DNA of 64,000 nt from Robiginitalea aestuariiviva (lineage in GTDB: Bacteria > Bacteroidota > Bacteroidia > Flavobacteriales > Flavobacteriaceae). Each line of letters begins with the position of its first letter. The first letter of the stretch is position 1. This document shows positions 6,832-16,359 of this stretch, one piece after another. The translations under genes were made by a program, and so were the position numbers. A model generated the notes under the pieces. That model had not been told where the DNA came from. It did not search any database and saw nothing but the letters and a program-made list of their open reading frames with translations. The stretch covers positions 680,965-744,964 of the forward strand of contig NZ_JARPUQ010000001.1 in assembly GCF_029537735.1 (NCBI RefSeq), written 5' to 3'.

Positions 6832-9052
6832 GGATATCAAAGTCGCCTTAATCGGAAACCCGAACACCGGAAAGACCTCCGTCTTTAACCGCCTGACCGG
6901 GCTCAACCAGAAGGTGGGGAATTACCCGGGTATCACGGTTGAAAAAAAACAGGGCATCTGCAAACTGCCCCGCGGCGTGCGCGCCCACATTACCGACCTG
7001 CCCGGAACCTACAGCCTGAACACCACTTCCCTGGACGAGAGCGTAGCCGTGGAAATCCTCCTGAATCGAAACGCCCCGGACTTCCCGGACCTGGTGGTGG
7101 TGATTTCGGACGTGGAGAACCTGAAACGGAACCTGCTGCTGTTCACCCAGATTAAGGACCTGCGTATCCCGGCCATCCTGGTCATCAACATGGCGGATCG
7201 GATGAAGCGCAAGGGGATTTCCGTGGACGTCCCGGAACTTGAAAAACGGCTGCAAACGCGCGTAGCCCTGGTGAGTACCCGGAAGAACACAGGCATTGAA
7301 GAACTCAAGGCGATTATAGAAAACTACCGCTGCCTTTCCTGCCAGCCCTGCATGGATATCGCCAGCATAGACCCCCCGTATTTTGATCGCCTGCGCAAGG
7401 CCTTCCCCAACGAAGACCTCTACAAACTTTGGGTGGTCATTACCCAGGACGTAAATTTTACCCCCCTGCAAAAGAAGTTGCCCGGGGGGGAAAAGAGCTT
7501 TGAAATCAAATCCCGGCAGGAGCTCAAAAAGCTACAGCACAGGGAAACCATCCGTCGCTACCAGCTGATCAACGATATCCTGAAAGAAACCTACCGGGTA
7601 GACCTGAAAGCCGCCAAGGGCCTGAGGGCCGGGATTGACCGCATCCTGACCCACCGCATTTTCGGATACCTGATCTTCTTTCTGATCCTGCTGACTATTT
7701 TCCAGGCCATTTTTGACTGGAGCGGGGTGCCCATGGATGCGATAGACGCCTTTTTTGCCTCGGCCAGCGAATGGGTAAAAACCAGCCTCCCGCCAGGCAT
7801 CCTCACTAACCTGATTGCCGAGGGCATCATTGCCGGGATCGGGGGCATTGTCATCTTTATCCCGCAGATTGCCTTCCTGTTCTTTTTTATTGCCATCCTG
7901 GAAGAATCCGGGTACATGAGTCGGGTGGTCTTTCTGATGGACCGGCTGATGCGTCCCTTTGGCCTTAGCGGGAAAAGCGTGGTGCCCCTGATGTCAGGGA
8001 CCGCCTGTGCCATCCCTGCAGTGATGGCCACCCGGAACATCGAAAGCTGGAAGGAACGGCTCATCACCATCCTGGTGACACCCTTTATGACCTGTTCCGC
8101 CCGCCTGCCGGTTTACCTGATCATTATCGCCCTGGTGATCCCGGAAGGGCGTTTTATCGGGTTGTCCTACCAGGCCCTGGCCCTGATGATCCTTTACCTG
8201 CTTGGGTTTGTGGCCGCCATGGTGTCCGCCTGGGCGCTCAACCGCATCCTGAAGATCCCCTCCCGGAAGTTCTTTATGGTGGAGATGCCCAATTACAAGA
8301 TTCCCCTCTGGAAAAATGTCTTTTATACTGTGGTGGAGAAGACCAAGAGCTTTGTGTACGGGGCGGGGAAAATTATCCTGGCCATCTCCATTGTGCTTTG
8401 GTTTTTGGGGTCCAATGGATTTTCGGAGGAATTCAAAAATGCCGACCGTATTGTAACCGAACGGGTCAAAAAACAAGGCTTTACCACCTACAGTAAAAAC
8501 TATATCGCGGACAACCTGGACCGGTACCGGGAAGCCCTGGATGAGGAAGGAACCACACCCCTGGGGCCGCAACGCCTGGCCGATTCTCTGGACGCCCGGC
8601 AACAGGACCTGGAGGCCCGTGCCCTGAGCCAGGAAATATCAAGCTACCGCCTGGAGCACTCCGTGATCGGGAAGATGGGCAAGCTGATTGAACCCATGGT
8701 ACAACCCCTGGGGTACGACTGGAAAATCGGCATTGCCCTGATTACCTCCTTTGCCGCCCGGGAAGTTTTTGTGGGAACCCTGGCCACCATCTACAGCGTG
8801 GGCAGCGACGAGGAGGAAACCATCAAGAACCGCATGGCCGCCGAAATCAATGAGGAAAAAGGGGAGCCCCTCTTTAACCTGGCTTCCGGCATTTCCCTCT
8901 TGCTCTTTTATGCCTTTGCCATGCAGTGCATGAGTACCCTGGCCATTGTGAAACGGGAAACCAACAGCTGGAAGTGGCCCATGCTGCAATTGGGCTTTAT
9001 GACCACCTTTGCGTACCTGGTGGCCCTGCTGGCGTATCAAATCCTGTCCTGA
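6824..9052 (+). CDS. feoB: FeoB, ferrous iron transporter with GTPase domain
   Basis: 742 residues. The N-terminal G domain has G1 GNPNTGKT (11-18), G3 DLPGTYS and G4-like NMADR. A helical GDI region of about 100 residues follows, then a polytopic domain with two Gate-like repeats (VPLMSGTACAIPAVMATR; SFAAREVFVGTLATIYSVG). GTP hydrolysis drives or gates Fe2+ import across the inner membrane. A charged, non-membrane stretch of roughly 90 residues lies between the last Gate segments; it looks like a loop and not a separate domain. Its stop overlaps the start of the small Cys-rich gene by one base. Confidence 0.96.
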   Translation: MSKDIKVALIGNPNTGKTSVFNRLTGLNQKVGNYPGITVEKKQGICKLPRGVRAHITDLPGTYSLNTTSLDESVAVEILLNRNAPDFPDLVVVISDVENLKRNLLLFTQIKDLRIPAILVINMADRMKRKGISVDVPELEKRLQTRVALVSTRKNTGIEELKAIIENYRCLSCQPCMDIASIDPPYFDRLRKAFPNEDLYKLWVVITQDVNFTPLQKKLPGGEKSFEIKSRQELKKLQHRETIRRYQLINDILKETYRVDLKAAKGLRAGIDRILTHRIFGYLIFFLILLTIFQAIFDWSGVPMDAIDAFFASASEWVKTSLPPGILTNLIAEGIIAGIGGIVIFIPQIAFLFFFIAILEESGYMSRVVFLMDRLMRPFGLSGKSVVPLMSGTACAIPAVMATRNIESWKERLITILVTPFMTCSARLPVYLIIIALVIPEGRFIGLSYQALALMILYLLGFVAAMVSAWALNRILKIPSRKFFMVEMPNYKIPLWKNVFYTVVEKTKSFVYGAGKIILAISIVLWFLGSNGFSEEFKNADRIVTERVKKQGFTTYSKNYIADNLDRYREALDEEGTTPLGPQRLADSLDARQQDLEARALSQEISSYRLEHSVIGKMGKLIEPMVQPLGYDWKIGIALITSFAAREVFVGTLATIYSVGSDEEETIKNRMAAEINEEKGEPLFNLASGISLLLFYAFAMQCMSTLAIVKRETNSWKWPMLQLGFMTTFAYLVALLAYQILS

Positions 9053-9180
9053 TGGAATTCTGGCAACATCTTCTGGCATACCTGATCCTGGCCGGGGCCG
9101 TATTCTACCTGATCCGGAAGTTCCTGTGGAAGCCGCGCAAATCCAAAGGCTGCGATGCCGGGGACTGCAATTGCCACTGA
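9052..9180 (+). CDS. FeoB-associated Cys-rich membrane protein (42 aa)
   Basis: A 42-residue gene whose ATG shares its A with the feoB stop codon (TGATG). One membrane helix (about 7-24) is followed by a basic linker and a C-terminal cluster with Cys34, Cys39 and Cys41 ending in His. Small Cys-rich single-pass proteins directly after feoB are a known, poorly characterised group that may fill the place of FeoC. A role in binding iron or sensing redox state at the FeoB exit is inference. The gene is easily missed because of its length. Confidence 0.8.
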   Translation: MEFWQHLLAYLILAGAVFYLIRKFLWKPRKSKGCDAGDCNCH

Positions 9181-9573
9181 TCAGAAGAGGTTGGCCAGGA
9201 AAGCGTAGCCCAGCATCCCCCAGGCAGCCAACAGCAGCAAGCCCCCTACAGGGGTAACCGGCCCCAGGAATTTCCATTTCCTGCCTTGGTGTCCGCTGAA
9301 AACTAACCCGTAAATAGATCCGGAGAATAGAAGTACGCCCAGTACCAGCAGGCGCACCAGCCAGGTTTCTACGGGGGCGGTAAAGCTCAGGTTAAAGGAG
9401 AGCATGAGCAGCAACAGGGCGTGCAGCAACTGGTATCGCACCCCGGTTTCGAAACTTTGAAGGCGTTCTTCGGAGAGCTTTCCCTTAAGGCGGTGGGCCC
9501 CGAAGGCCCCCAACAGCACGCCGGTAAATCCGAAAAGGGCCCCGAAAACCTGGGCCAGCAATATGGTTTCCAT
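9181..9573 (-). CDS. DUF423 family small membrane protein
   Basis: 130 residues with four predicted membrane helices and the family pattern GALFGFTGVLLGAFGAHRLKG near the N-terminus, then FETGVRYQLLHAL. DUF423/YgdD proteins are inner-membrane proteins without a firm function. The stop abuts that of the small Cys-rich gene (convergent, no gap). Confidence 0.88.
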   Translation of the reverse strand: METILLAQVFGALFGFTGVLLGAFGAHRLKGKLSEERLQSFETGVRYQLLHALLLLMLSFNLSFTAPVETWLVRLLVLGVLLFSGSIYGLVFSGHQGRKWKFLGPVTPVGGLLLLAAWGMLGYAFLANLF

Positions 9574-9613
9574 AACGGGAAGTTTAGGTTGCGTTAAAGT
9601 TAAACCAAAACTA

Positions 9614-9644
9614 TTGGGCTTTCCCGGTCCGTTGCCTATCTTTC
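9614..9644 (+). promoter_or_regulatory. Promoter of the plug-domain lipoprotein
   Basis: TTG at 9614-9616, 20 bp, then TATCTTTC at 9637-9644, one base from the -7 consensus. The ATG follows 17 bp later. Confidence 0.6.
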
Positions 9645-9660
9645 AAAAAAGACCAACCCT

Positions 9661-10074
9661 ATGCATGCTCGTTTATTCCTGGGTACCTTCCTTCTTGCCG
9701 CCCTCCTGTTGAACTCCTGTGGTAGCTCCAAAACCGCGAACCCAAATGGGGAAACGCTCCAACAAAACCTGGACCGCCAGAACAGCGCGGTGATCCCGCT
9801 ACTGACCCGTATCCGTAGAATTCCCGGTATTGCCCTGGAAAACGGCGTACCAGTATTTGTCAAAAGCAACAATGCCCTGCAATCCGGCCGCACGGGAGAA
9901 CCCCTTTATGTACTGGACGGGCTGATTATCGGAAGCTCCTACCGACAGGTTAAGGATATCGTAAACCCCGTAGATGTGGAGAGCGTTAAAGGGCTTTCCG
10001 GCGCCGATGCGGCCTTCTATGGCAGCCGGGGATCCGCAGGGGTAATCCTGATCACCACCCGGAAAGGAAATTAG
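9661..10074 (+). CDS. Lipoprotein with stand-alone TonB-receptor plug domain
   Basis: 137 residues. The lipobox LNSC puts the lipidated cysteine at residue 20. The remainder is a plug-like domain: GEPLYVLDGLIIG, then PVDVESVKGLSGADAAFYGSRGSAGVILITTRKGN, which is the core of SusC/TonB-receptor plugs (VLDG, I..v.vlkgasaaalYGsrgaNGVIlITTkkG). There is no carboxypeptidase-regulatory domain before it and no barrel after it. It is therefore not a transporter itself. It might be a decoy, partner or remnant of a receptor system. It has its own promoter and stands alone. Confidence 0.8.
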   Translation: MHARLFLGTFLLAALLLNSCGSSKTANPNGETLQQNLDRQNSAVIPLLTRIRRIPGIALENGVPVFVKSNNALQSGRTGEPLYVLDGLIIGSSYRQVKDIVNPVDVESVKGLSGADAAFYGSRGSAGVILITTRKGN

Positions 10075-10183
10075 TCGGAACTCGGTATTCCGCAATCCCT
10101 ATCCCGGTTCCGACCAGACTCCGCGTGGGCGGGTTTGACACCCCCTTTTTTCTTATTAATTTCAAGCACCAATTTACAACACG

Positions 10184-13100
10184 ATGAAATCACTCTGGAC
10201 CCTTCTCCTGTGTGCAACAGGCTTTTCGGCCACGGCACAGGGTACCATGCTATTGCGGCAACCCACCGTATCGGATTCCGAAATTGTCTTTGTCTATGCC
10301 AATGACCTGTGGAAAAGCTCCCTTGCCGGGGGCAAAGCCGTACGCCTTACCTCGGACGAGGGTCAGGAATCCTTCCCCCATTTTTCGCCGGATGGCCGGC
10401 AGATTGCCTTTACAGCCGAATACGACGGCAATACGGATGTTTATATAATCCCATCCTCCGGCGGGCAGCCCCAGCGACTCACCTGGCACCCGGGGGCAGA
10501 TGTGGTACAGGGCTGGACCCCGGGGGGAAAGGTGTTGTTCCGTTCATCGCGGGAAGGGCATCCCACCCAGCTGAACCGCCTGTATACCACCGTACCGGGG
10601 CAGGGAATGCCAGAGGCAGTAAACGTACCTCGGGCGGCCTTCGGGGAAATTTCATCTGACGGGTCTAAAATTGCCTACACCCCCATTACCTTCTGGGACC
10701 CCGAATGGCGCAATTACCGCGGGGGGCAGGCCATGCCGGTATGGATTGTGGACCTGCAGAGCGGCGCCCTGCAGCGCACCCCCCAAAAGGACCGGGAGCG
10801 GCACCTGGACCCCGTTTGGCACCAGGGGCAGGTCTTCTATATTTCCGAGCGGGATTACGCGGCCAACATTTGGTCCTTCGATCCGGCAACGGGAACCGAA
10901 AAACAGCATACCTTCCACAAACAATTCGACGTTAAAAGCCTGGATGCCGGCCCGGCCGGGATTGTGTATGAGCAGGGCGGCTACCTCCACCTGTTGAACC
11001 CGCAAACCAACGCTACACAACAGCTGCGCATTTCGGTGGAAGGGGACATGAACTTTGCCCGCCCACGCTGGGAGGAAGTTTCCGGCAGCGGGCTGGAGAA
11101 CCCCCGCCTGAGCCCGAACGGCAAGCGCGCCCTTTTTGAGCACCGCGGCGAGATCTTCAGCGTTCCGGCGGATGAGGGCACCTGGCGTAACCTGAGCAAT
11201 ACTTCCGGGGTGGCGGACCGCTTCCCGGCCTGGTCGCCCAAGGGGGACCGGATTGCCTGGTTCCGGGATGCCAGCGGGGAATACGAATTGGTGGTGGCGG
11301 ATCAGATGGGCGCCATCCAGAAGACCTACTCCCTGCCGGAGCCTACCTTTTTCTTTCGGCCCCAGTGGTCTCCCAATGCCCAGTATATTGCCTATACGGA
11401 CACCCACTACAACATCTGGGTGCTGGCGCTGGCCGATGGGAAAGCCGTTAAGGTAGCCACGGATCGCTACGCCCACCCCAACCGGGAAATGAGCCCCGTC
11501 TGGTCCCCGGATGGCAAGTGGATTGCTTACAGCCGCCAGCTGAACAGCCATTATAAGGCGCTTTTCGCCTATCACCTGCCCAGCGGGAATACGGTACAAC
11601 TTACGGACGGCATGGCCGATGCCCTGACCCCGGCCTGGGATGCCTCAGGCAAGTACCTCTATTTCCTGGCCAGTACCAATTATGCCCTGCAATCCGGATG
11701 GCTGGACATGAGTTCCCTGGATATCCCGTACACCCGGAATCTCTATGCCATTGTACTTTCCGCCACCGGCAAGGCTCCTACCCTGCCCAGGAGCGATGAG
11801 GAAGAAAGCGGTTCGGATGCCGATACCAAGGGAAAAGATGCCAAAACAGAGGTGTCGGTTACCCTGGATGCCCGGGGCATACAGGACCGGATCATTCCCC
11901 TGTCTTTGCCCGGGCGGGAATATGTGGGCCTGGAAGCCGGGCCGGAAGGCATTGTTTTTATTGCCGAAGCCGTACCCCATGCCCAGGGCCTTACCCTGCA
12001 CAAGTACGAGGTGGACAAGCAAAAGGCCACAGCCTACAGCGAAAATGTACGGGCCTATGTAGTTTCCGATTCCCGCGACCAGGTCCTGGTGCGCCAGGGG
12101 AGCACCTGGAAGCTCGGCAAATCCAAAAGCAAGGACCTGTCCGATGCCACCAGCCTGAAGACCAGCATGCAGTTGAAAGTAAACCCCAGGGAAGAATACG
12201 CCCAGATCTTCCGGGAAGGATGGCGGTATATGAGGGATTTCCTCTATGTGGACAACGTACACGGGGCACCCTGGGATGCCATTTACCAGTGGTATTCTCC
12301 CTGGATTGAGCACGTCCGCCACCGTACCGACCTGAATTACGTGGTGGACATTTTAAGCGGGGAAGTCGCTATCGGCCACTCCTATGTGTCCGGGGGGGAC
12401 CGGCCGGATGTGGACCGGGTACCGGTTGGGCTGCTGGGCTGTGACTTTACCGTGGAACAGGGGCGATACCGCATTTCTCACATCTACACCGGGGAACAAT
12501 GGAACCCCGATTTATATGCCCCATTGGCCTTACCGGGCATGGGGATAAAGGCAGGCGATTTCCTGCTGGCCATTAACGGGAAGGAACTGAAGGAGGGGAT
12601 CAACCCCTATGCCCTGCTGGAGCAAACCGCCGGGCGGGAGATATACCTGACCCTGGCTTCAAACGCCAGGGGCGACTCCAAACGCGAGGTTCTGGTAAAG
12701 CCCGTTCGCAGCGAATCCGGCCTGCGGACCTACCAATGGATAGAGGCCAACCGCCGCAAGGTAGACAGCCTCTCCGGCGGGAAACTGGCTTATGTCTATG
12801 TCCCCAATACTTCCGGACGGGGCTTCGAATCTTTTAATCGATATTACTTTGCCCAGCAGGATAAAAAAGGCGTAATCATTGACGAAAGAAACAACGGCGG
12901 CGGCTTTGCCGCGGATTACATGATCGACATCATGGACCGGGAACGGGTGGGATACTTCAACAGCAAAACGGCCGGCAACCGCCCCTGGACCACGCCCATG
13001 GCGGGCATCTGGGGGCCCAAAGTGATGCTCATTAATGAGCGCGCCGGCTCCGGCGGGGACCTGCTGCCCTATATGTTCCGGGTGAAAAAACTGGGGCCCC

Positions 13101-13429
13101 TGGTGGGAACGCGTACATGGGGCGGCCTGGTTGGGACCTGGGATACCCCGCGCTTTATTGATGGCGGCCGTATGGTGGCCCCGCGTGGCGGGTTCTTTGA
13201 CCTGGACGGCAAATGGGCCGTGGAAGGCGAAGGGATCGCCCCGGACATCGAGGTGATCCAGGACCCGGCAGCCGTCCTCAAAGGCCATGATCCCCAATTG
13301 GAACGCGGGGTACAGGAAGCCCTGCGCCTGCTGGAAACCCAACGTTTTGAATTGCCCAAGGAACCGGAGGCCCCGGTGCGCTGGAAGCGCCCGGACGGGT
13401 TTGACCCGACTTCCGTGAAATCGGAATAA
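10184..13429 (+). CDS. Periplasmic tricorn-type protease (S41 family)
   Basis: 1081 residues with a signal peptide (about 1-18, ATAQ). Domains in order: PD40/WD40-like beta-propeller repeats (about 40-640, repeated WSPDG/FSPDG blocks); a linker rich in charged residues near 540; a C1-type region (670-750); a PDZ domain (755-850, LPGMGIKAGDFLLAINGKEL); and the S41 catalytic domain, with Ser956 in AGSGGD and the DERNNGGG motif. In archaea tricorn degrades peptides made by the proteasome. Exported bacterial homologues are thought to break down peptides in the periplasm. It is probably monocistronic. Confidence 0.93.
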   Translation: MKSLWTLLLCATGFSATAQGTMLLRQPTVSDSEIVFVYANDLWKSSLAGGKAVRLTSDEGQESFPHFSPDGRQIAFTAEYDGNTDVYIIPSSGGQPQRLTWHPGADVVQGWTPGGKVLFRSSREGHPTQLNRLYTTVPGQGMPEAVNVPRAAFGEISSDGSKIAYTPITFWDPEWRNYRGGQAMPVWIVDLQSGALQRTPQKDRERHLDPVWHQGQVFYISERDYAANIWSFDPATGTEKQHTFHKQFDVKSLDAGPAGIVYEQGGYLHLLNPQTNATQQLRISVEGDMNFARPRWEEVSGSGLENPRLSPNGKRALFEHRGEIFSVPADEGTWRNLSNTSGVADRFPAWSPKGDRIAWFRDASGEYELVVADQMGAIQKTYSLPEPTFFFRPQWSPNAQYIAYTDTHYNIWVLALADGKAVKVATDRYAHPNREMSPVWSPDGKWIAYSRQLNSHYKALFAYHLPSGNTVQLTDGMADALTPAWDASGKYLYFLASTNYALQSGWLDMSSLDIPYTRNLYAIVLSATGKAPTLPRSDEEESGSDADTKGKDAKTEVSVTLDARGIQDRIIPLSLPGREYVGLEAGPEGIVFIAEAVPHAQGLTLHKYEVDKQKATAYSENVRAYVVSDSRDQVLVRQGSTWKLGKSKSKDLSDATSLKTSMQLKVNPREEYAQIFREGWRYMRDFLYVDNVHGAPWDAIYQWYSPWIEHVRHRTDLNYVVDILSGEVAIGHSYVSGGDRPDVDRVPVGLLGCDFTVEQGRYRISHIYTGEQWNPDLYAPLALPGMGIKAGDFLLAINGKELKEGINPYALLEQTAGREIYLTLASNARGDSKREVLVKPVRSESGLRTYQWIEANRRKVDSLSGGKLAYVYVPNTSGRGFESFNRYYFAQQDKKGVIIDERNNGGGFAADYMIDIMDRERVGYFNSKTAGNRPWTTPMAGIWGPKVMLINERAGSGGDLLPYMFRVKKLGPLVGTRTWGGLVGTWDTPRFIDGGRMVAPRGGFFDLDGKWAVEGEGIAPDIEVIQDPAAVLKGHDPQLERGVQEALRLLETQRFELPKEPEAPVRWKRPDGFDPTSVKSE

Positions 13430-13435
13430 TGAAAA

Positions 13436-13891
13436 TTACTGCAGCGGGATATGGATGACCATATCCTGCTGCAACACCAGCATGCAATCCCGGAAACTGG
13501 GCGGGCCAAAAGGCTTGACCCGGGCGTTGGAAAAGCCTATGGGTTCTTTGGGGATCCCTATCCAATTGGTGTCCAGGCGCTCGTTGGCGTTCTGGTCGTG
13601 GAAAATGGCCAGGGCGTAATTCCCGGAAGGCAGGTTTTCAATCGAAACGCGGGTGACCCCCTTGGTGGCCTTGGCGGAATCGGTGCGGAACACCCCGGCT
13701 TCTTTCAGGAATTCCTTTTCGGTATTGTAGATCGCAACATGGATCAGTCCTTCAGAAGAGCCCACGCCTTCTACCTGTACTTCCAGCCGGTTCTGGCCAA
13801 AAGCCGCCTGGGAACTCCAGACAAACAATACAAGGGTCAACAGGACCTTCACACGTGCAGATTTGGCCGCAAAAATAAGAACTTCGGTCAT
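13436..13891 (-). CDS. DUF2141 family secreted protein
   Basis: 151 residues with a signal peptide (cleavage about residue 33, AFGQ). DUF2141 features: LEVQVEGVGSSEGLIHVAIYN, then LPSGNYALAIFHDQNANERLDTNWIGIPKEPIGFSN. It is a beta-sandwich envelope protein found mainly in Bacteroidota and Proteobacteria, with no assigned activity. The start overlaps the stop of the upstream 145-residue gene by ATGA, so the two are translated together and probably share the transcript of the S9 peptidase gene. Confidence 0.88.
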   Translation of the reverse strand: MTEVLIFAAKSARVKVLLTLVLFVWSSQAAFGQNRLEVQVEGVGSSEGLIHVAIYNTEKEFLKEAGVFRTDSAKATKGVTRVSIENLPSGNYALAIFHDQNANERLDTNWIGIPKEPIGFSNARVKPFGPPSFRDCMLVLQQDMVIHIPLQ

Positions 13892-14325
13892 TTTGCGCCC
13901 GGTTCGGTTTCAGCCATTTTTAACTCCAGCCATTGATAGAGAGCATCCGTCTCTACGGAATCCTGGAGGTTCAGGTACAACCAGAGGGAATCCCGGTACC
14001 GGATGCGGATTTTACGGTGCCTCAGGTTATCGACCAGTACCAGCACCTGCTGGTCCGGGTTCAGGGAGTCCCGAAAGCGCCCCTTTTCCATGGCCCAGGC
14101 CGAAAATCCGTGCTCTCGCTCCATCTGAGGAAGGCGGGGGACCCATTCCATCCGGTCTATGTCCCCGATGGGAAGGTCCAGGGTATAGACCCCGGAAAGC
14201 AGTTGGATCCGGTCCTGCTGTAGCCGTTTCCAGGTACGGGCATGGGCAGCCAGGGCCAGCAGGCAAAACAGCACGCTAAGGGCCAGGACCAGGTTCCAGA
14301 ACCAATGTCTTTTCCGTGTACCCAT
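13888..14325 (-). CDS. Single-pass membrane protein of unknown function
   Basis: 145 residues: a basic N-terminus, one membrane helix (about 11-28), then a predicted alpha/beta domain with many charged residues (PRLPQMEREHGFSAWAMEKG; DNLRHRKIRIRYRDSLWLYLNL). I do not recognise a family; the fold may be PH-like. The ATG follows the TAG of the S9 peptidase gene without a gap, and its stop overlaps the DUF2141 start, so it is the middle gene of a three-gene operon. Confidence 0.65.
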   Translation of the reverse strand: MGTRKRHWFWNLVLALSVLFCLLALAAHARTWKRLQQDRIQLLSGVYTLDLPIGDIDRMEWVPRLPQMEREHGFSAWAMEKGRFRDSLNPDQQVLVLVDNLRHRKIRIRYRDSLWLYLNLQDSVETDALYQWLELKMAETEPGAK

Positions 14326-16359
14326 CTAATCCGCAGTACGGTATTTTTCCAGCCAGGCCAGGGTATGTGCCACCTTGCTGATCAGATTGCTGGGGCGGTT
14401 GGCAATGCCGTGGCTGGCCTCCGGGATCTCCACCAGGGCCGTTTCCACCTTCCGCAATTTCAGGGCATGGTAGAGCTGTTTGGCTTCGCTGGGCGGGGTC
14501 CGCAGATCGTTCATACCTACCATAACTAGCGTCGGGGTCTGAATATTGCCCACCAAAGACAGGGGGCTGAATTTCCAGTAGTTTTCGACATTTTCCCAGG
14601 GTTGCCCGGGGTAGCGGTTTTCGGCATAATAGAAATAGTTGTCTGCCACCAGGGTTTTGCTGATCCAGTTTACCACGGGTTTGGCGACCACAGCCGCTTC
14701 AAACCGGTTGTTCTTCCCAACCATCCAGGCCGTCATGATACCCCCGGCACTCCCCCCGGTCACAAAGAGCTGGTCTTCCCGGGCAATACCGCGGGCAATG
14801 CAATAATCCACCCCATCCATCACATCCTGGTAATCGTCCCCGGGGTAATTGTTATACAGCAGGTTCCCGAACTCCTCCCCGTAACCGGTACTCCCGCGGG
14901 GGTTGGGATAGAATACCACATAACCTGCCGCAGCATACAGTTGCATTTCGGCCGAAAAACGGTCCCCGTAATTGGAGATGGGCCCGCCATGGTTTTCGAC
15001 CAGGAAGGGATAATTTTTGGCAGGGTCGTACCCGGGCGGGTAAACCACCCAACCCTGAATGTTGCGCCCGTCTACCGTGGAAGGGTACCATACTTCTTCC
15101 ACCTTGCCGAGCTCCCTGAACGCCAGAAGCGACTCGCTAAGCTGTGTAATGCGGCGGGGCTGCTGCCCGGGTTTATCCACTATAGCCAGGTCTGCCGGGT
15201 GTTCGGGCCGGGTGAGGGTAAAGGTCAGGCGCCCTCCGCGGGACACGCTGTAAGACCCGCCCCCGTAGGGCCGCCCAATGGACGTGCCCCCCAGGTTCTG
15301 TGCCAGGGTTGAAACCTGCCCGTCCAGGGTCACAAAACCCACCTTGGTGTTCCCCGCATCGTCGAAAGTGAAATAGACGCCCTTGCCCTTCGAATCCCAT
15401 TGCAAATCCCCCACGCTGCGGTCCAGGGACCCGGTCAGGACCCTTTGGCCACTGCCGTCCGTGCGCATCAGCAACAGCTGGGTTACCTGGTAGGCCTGGG
15501 TCTTTTCTTCGTACCCCCGATAGGCAATCCATTGCCCATCCGGGGAAACTACCGGCTCCTGGTCGGGGCCGTAACGGCTGGTCAGGGTACGGTATGTCCC
15601 ATCGGATACCGACACCGCATAGACCTCGTTGTTCCGGAAATCGTATTCCCAATCCTCGGTGCGGTTGCCGGAAAAATAGATCTCACCCCCGTTCGCAGAC
15701 CAGGAAAGCCTGCCGCGATGGTGATAATTACCGGCGGTAACCTGCCGGTACGCCCCCCCATCTGCAGGGATTACAAAAATGTGGTTGAAGCCCGGGGCAA
15801 TGTAGCCCCTGCCATCCGCTTCGTGATAGAGCCGATCTGTTACCCGTGGCGCACCAGCCCACTGGGCCCCCTTGGGCGCCTTGGGCAGTTTGGCCAAAAC
15901 GGGTGGGGGCTGGGGAACATGCATGGAGAAAGCAAGCTGCTTCCCGTTGGGGGACCAGGTCAGGGAAGCAGGACTGAAAGGCAATTGCGTCAGGCGGGCC
16001 ACTTTCCCGCCGGCCCTCCAGTACATGTAGATCTCGGACCCCTCCTCCGTGCTGCGCACAAAGGCCAGGCGATCTCCGGACGGGGACCACCGGGGGGAGG
16101 ACTCGGAACCCTCCAGGGGGGTGAGCTTCTGGTGCCCGCTGCCATCGGTATTCAGGATCCAGAGGTCGCCCACGGCCCGGTCCTTAAGGATATCGAAGCG
16201 CATACGCCGGTACACCACGGTGTTACCCTCCGGATGGATTTGGGGATCCGAAGCGTATTGCAGCTGGAAAACATCCAGGGCTTCGAAGGGTTTGGTTTGG
16301 GAATAAAGGGTTGATAGTGCAAGAAGCCCGATGAAAAGGACGGAAGTAACAGTTCTCAT
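14326..16359 (-). CDS. S9 family peptidase (acylaminoacyl-peptidase / prolyl oligopeptidase type), secreted
   Basis: 677 residues from the ATG at 16357-16359; a farther ATG at 16419 would place 20 hydrophilic residues before the signal peptide. The signal peptide ends LYSQ. An N-terminal WD40-like/PD40 propeller (about 25-400) precedes an alpha/beta hydrolase with the nucleophile Ser537 in GGSAGG. The likely acid and base lie in GMNDLRTPP and in EASHGI near the C-terminus. Such enzymes cut short peptides, removing dipeptides or acylated N-terminal residues. With the tricorn protease nearby this makes a periplasmic peptide-degrading set. Confidence 0.93.
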   Translation of the reverse strand: MRTVTSVLFIGLLALSTLYSQTKPFEALDVFQLQYASDPQIHPEGNTVVYRRMRFDILKDRAVGDLWILNTDGSGHQKLTPLEGSESSPRWSPSGDRLAFVRSTEEGSEIYMYWRAGGKVARLTQLPFSPASLTWSPNGKQLAFSMHVPQPPPVLAKLPKAPKGAQWAGAPRVTDRLYHEADGRGYIAPGFNHIFVIPADGGAYRQVTAGNYHHRGRLSWSANGGEIYFSGNRTEDWEYDFRNNEVYAVSVSDGTYRTLTSRYGPDQEPVVSPDGQWIAYRGYEEKTQAYQVTQLLLMRTDGSGQRVLTGSLDRSVGDLQWDSKGKGVYFTFDDAGNTKVGFVTLDGQVSTLAQNLGGTSIGRPYGGGSYSVSRGGRLTFTLTRPEHPADLAIVDKPGQQPRRITQLSESLLAFRELGKVEEVWYPSTVDGRNIQGWVVYPPGYDPAKNYPFLVENHGGPISNYGDRFSAEMQLYAAAGYVVFYPNPRGSTGYGEEFGNLLYNNYPGDDYQDVMDGVDYCIARGIAREDQLFVTGGSAGGIMTAWMVGKNNRFEAAVVAKPVVNWISKTLVADNYFYYAENRYPGQPWENVENYWKFSPLSLVGNIQTPTLVMVGMNDLRTPPSEAKQLYHALKLRKVETALVEIPEASHGIANRPSNLISKVAHTLAWLEKYRTAD

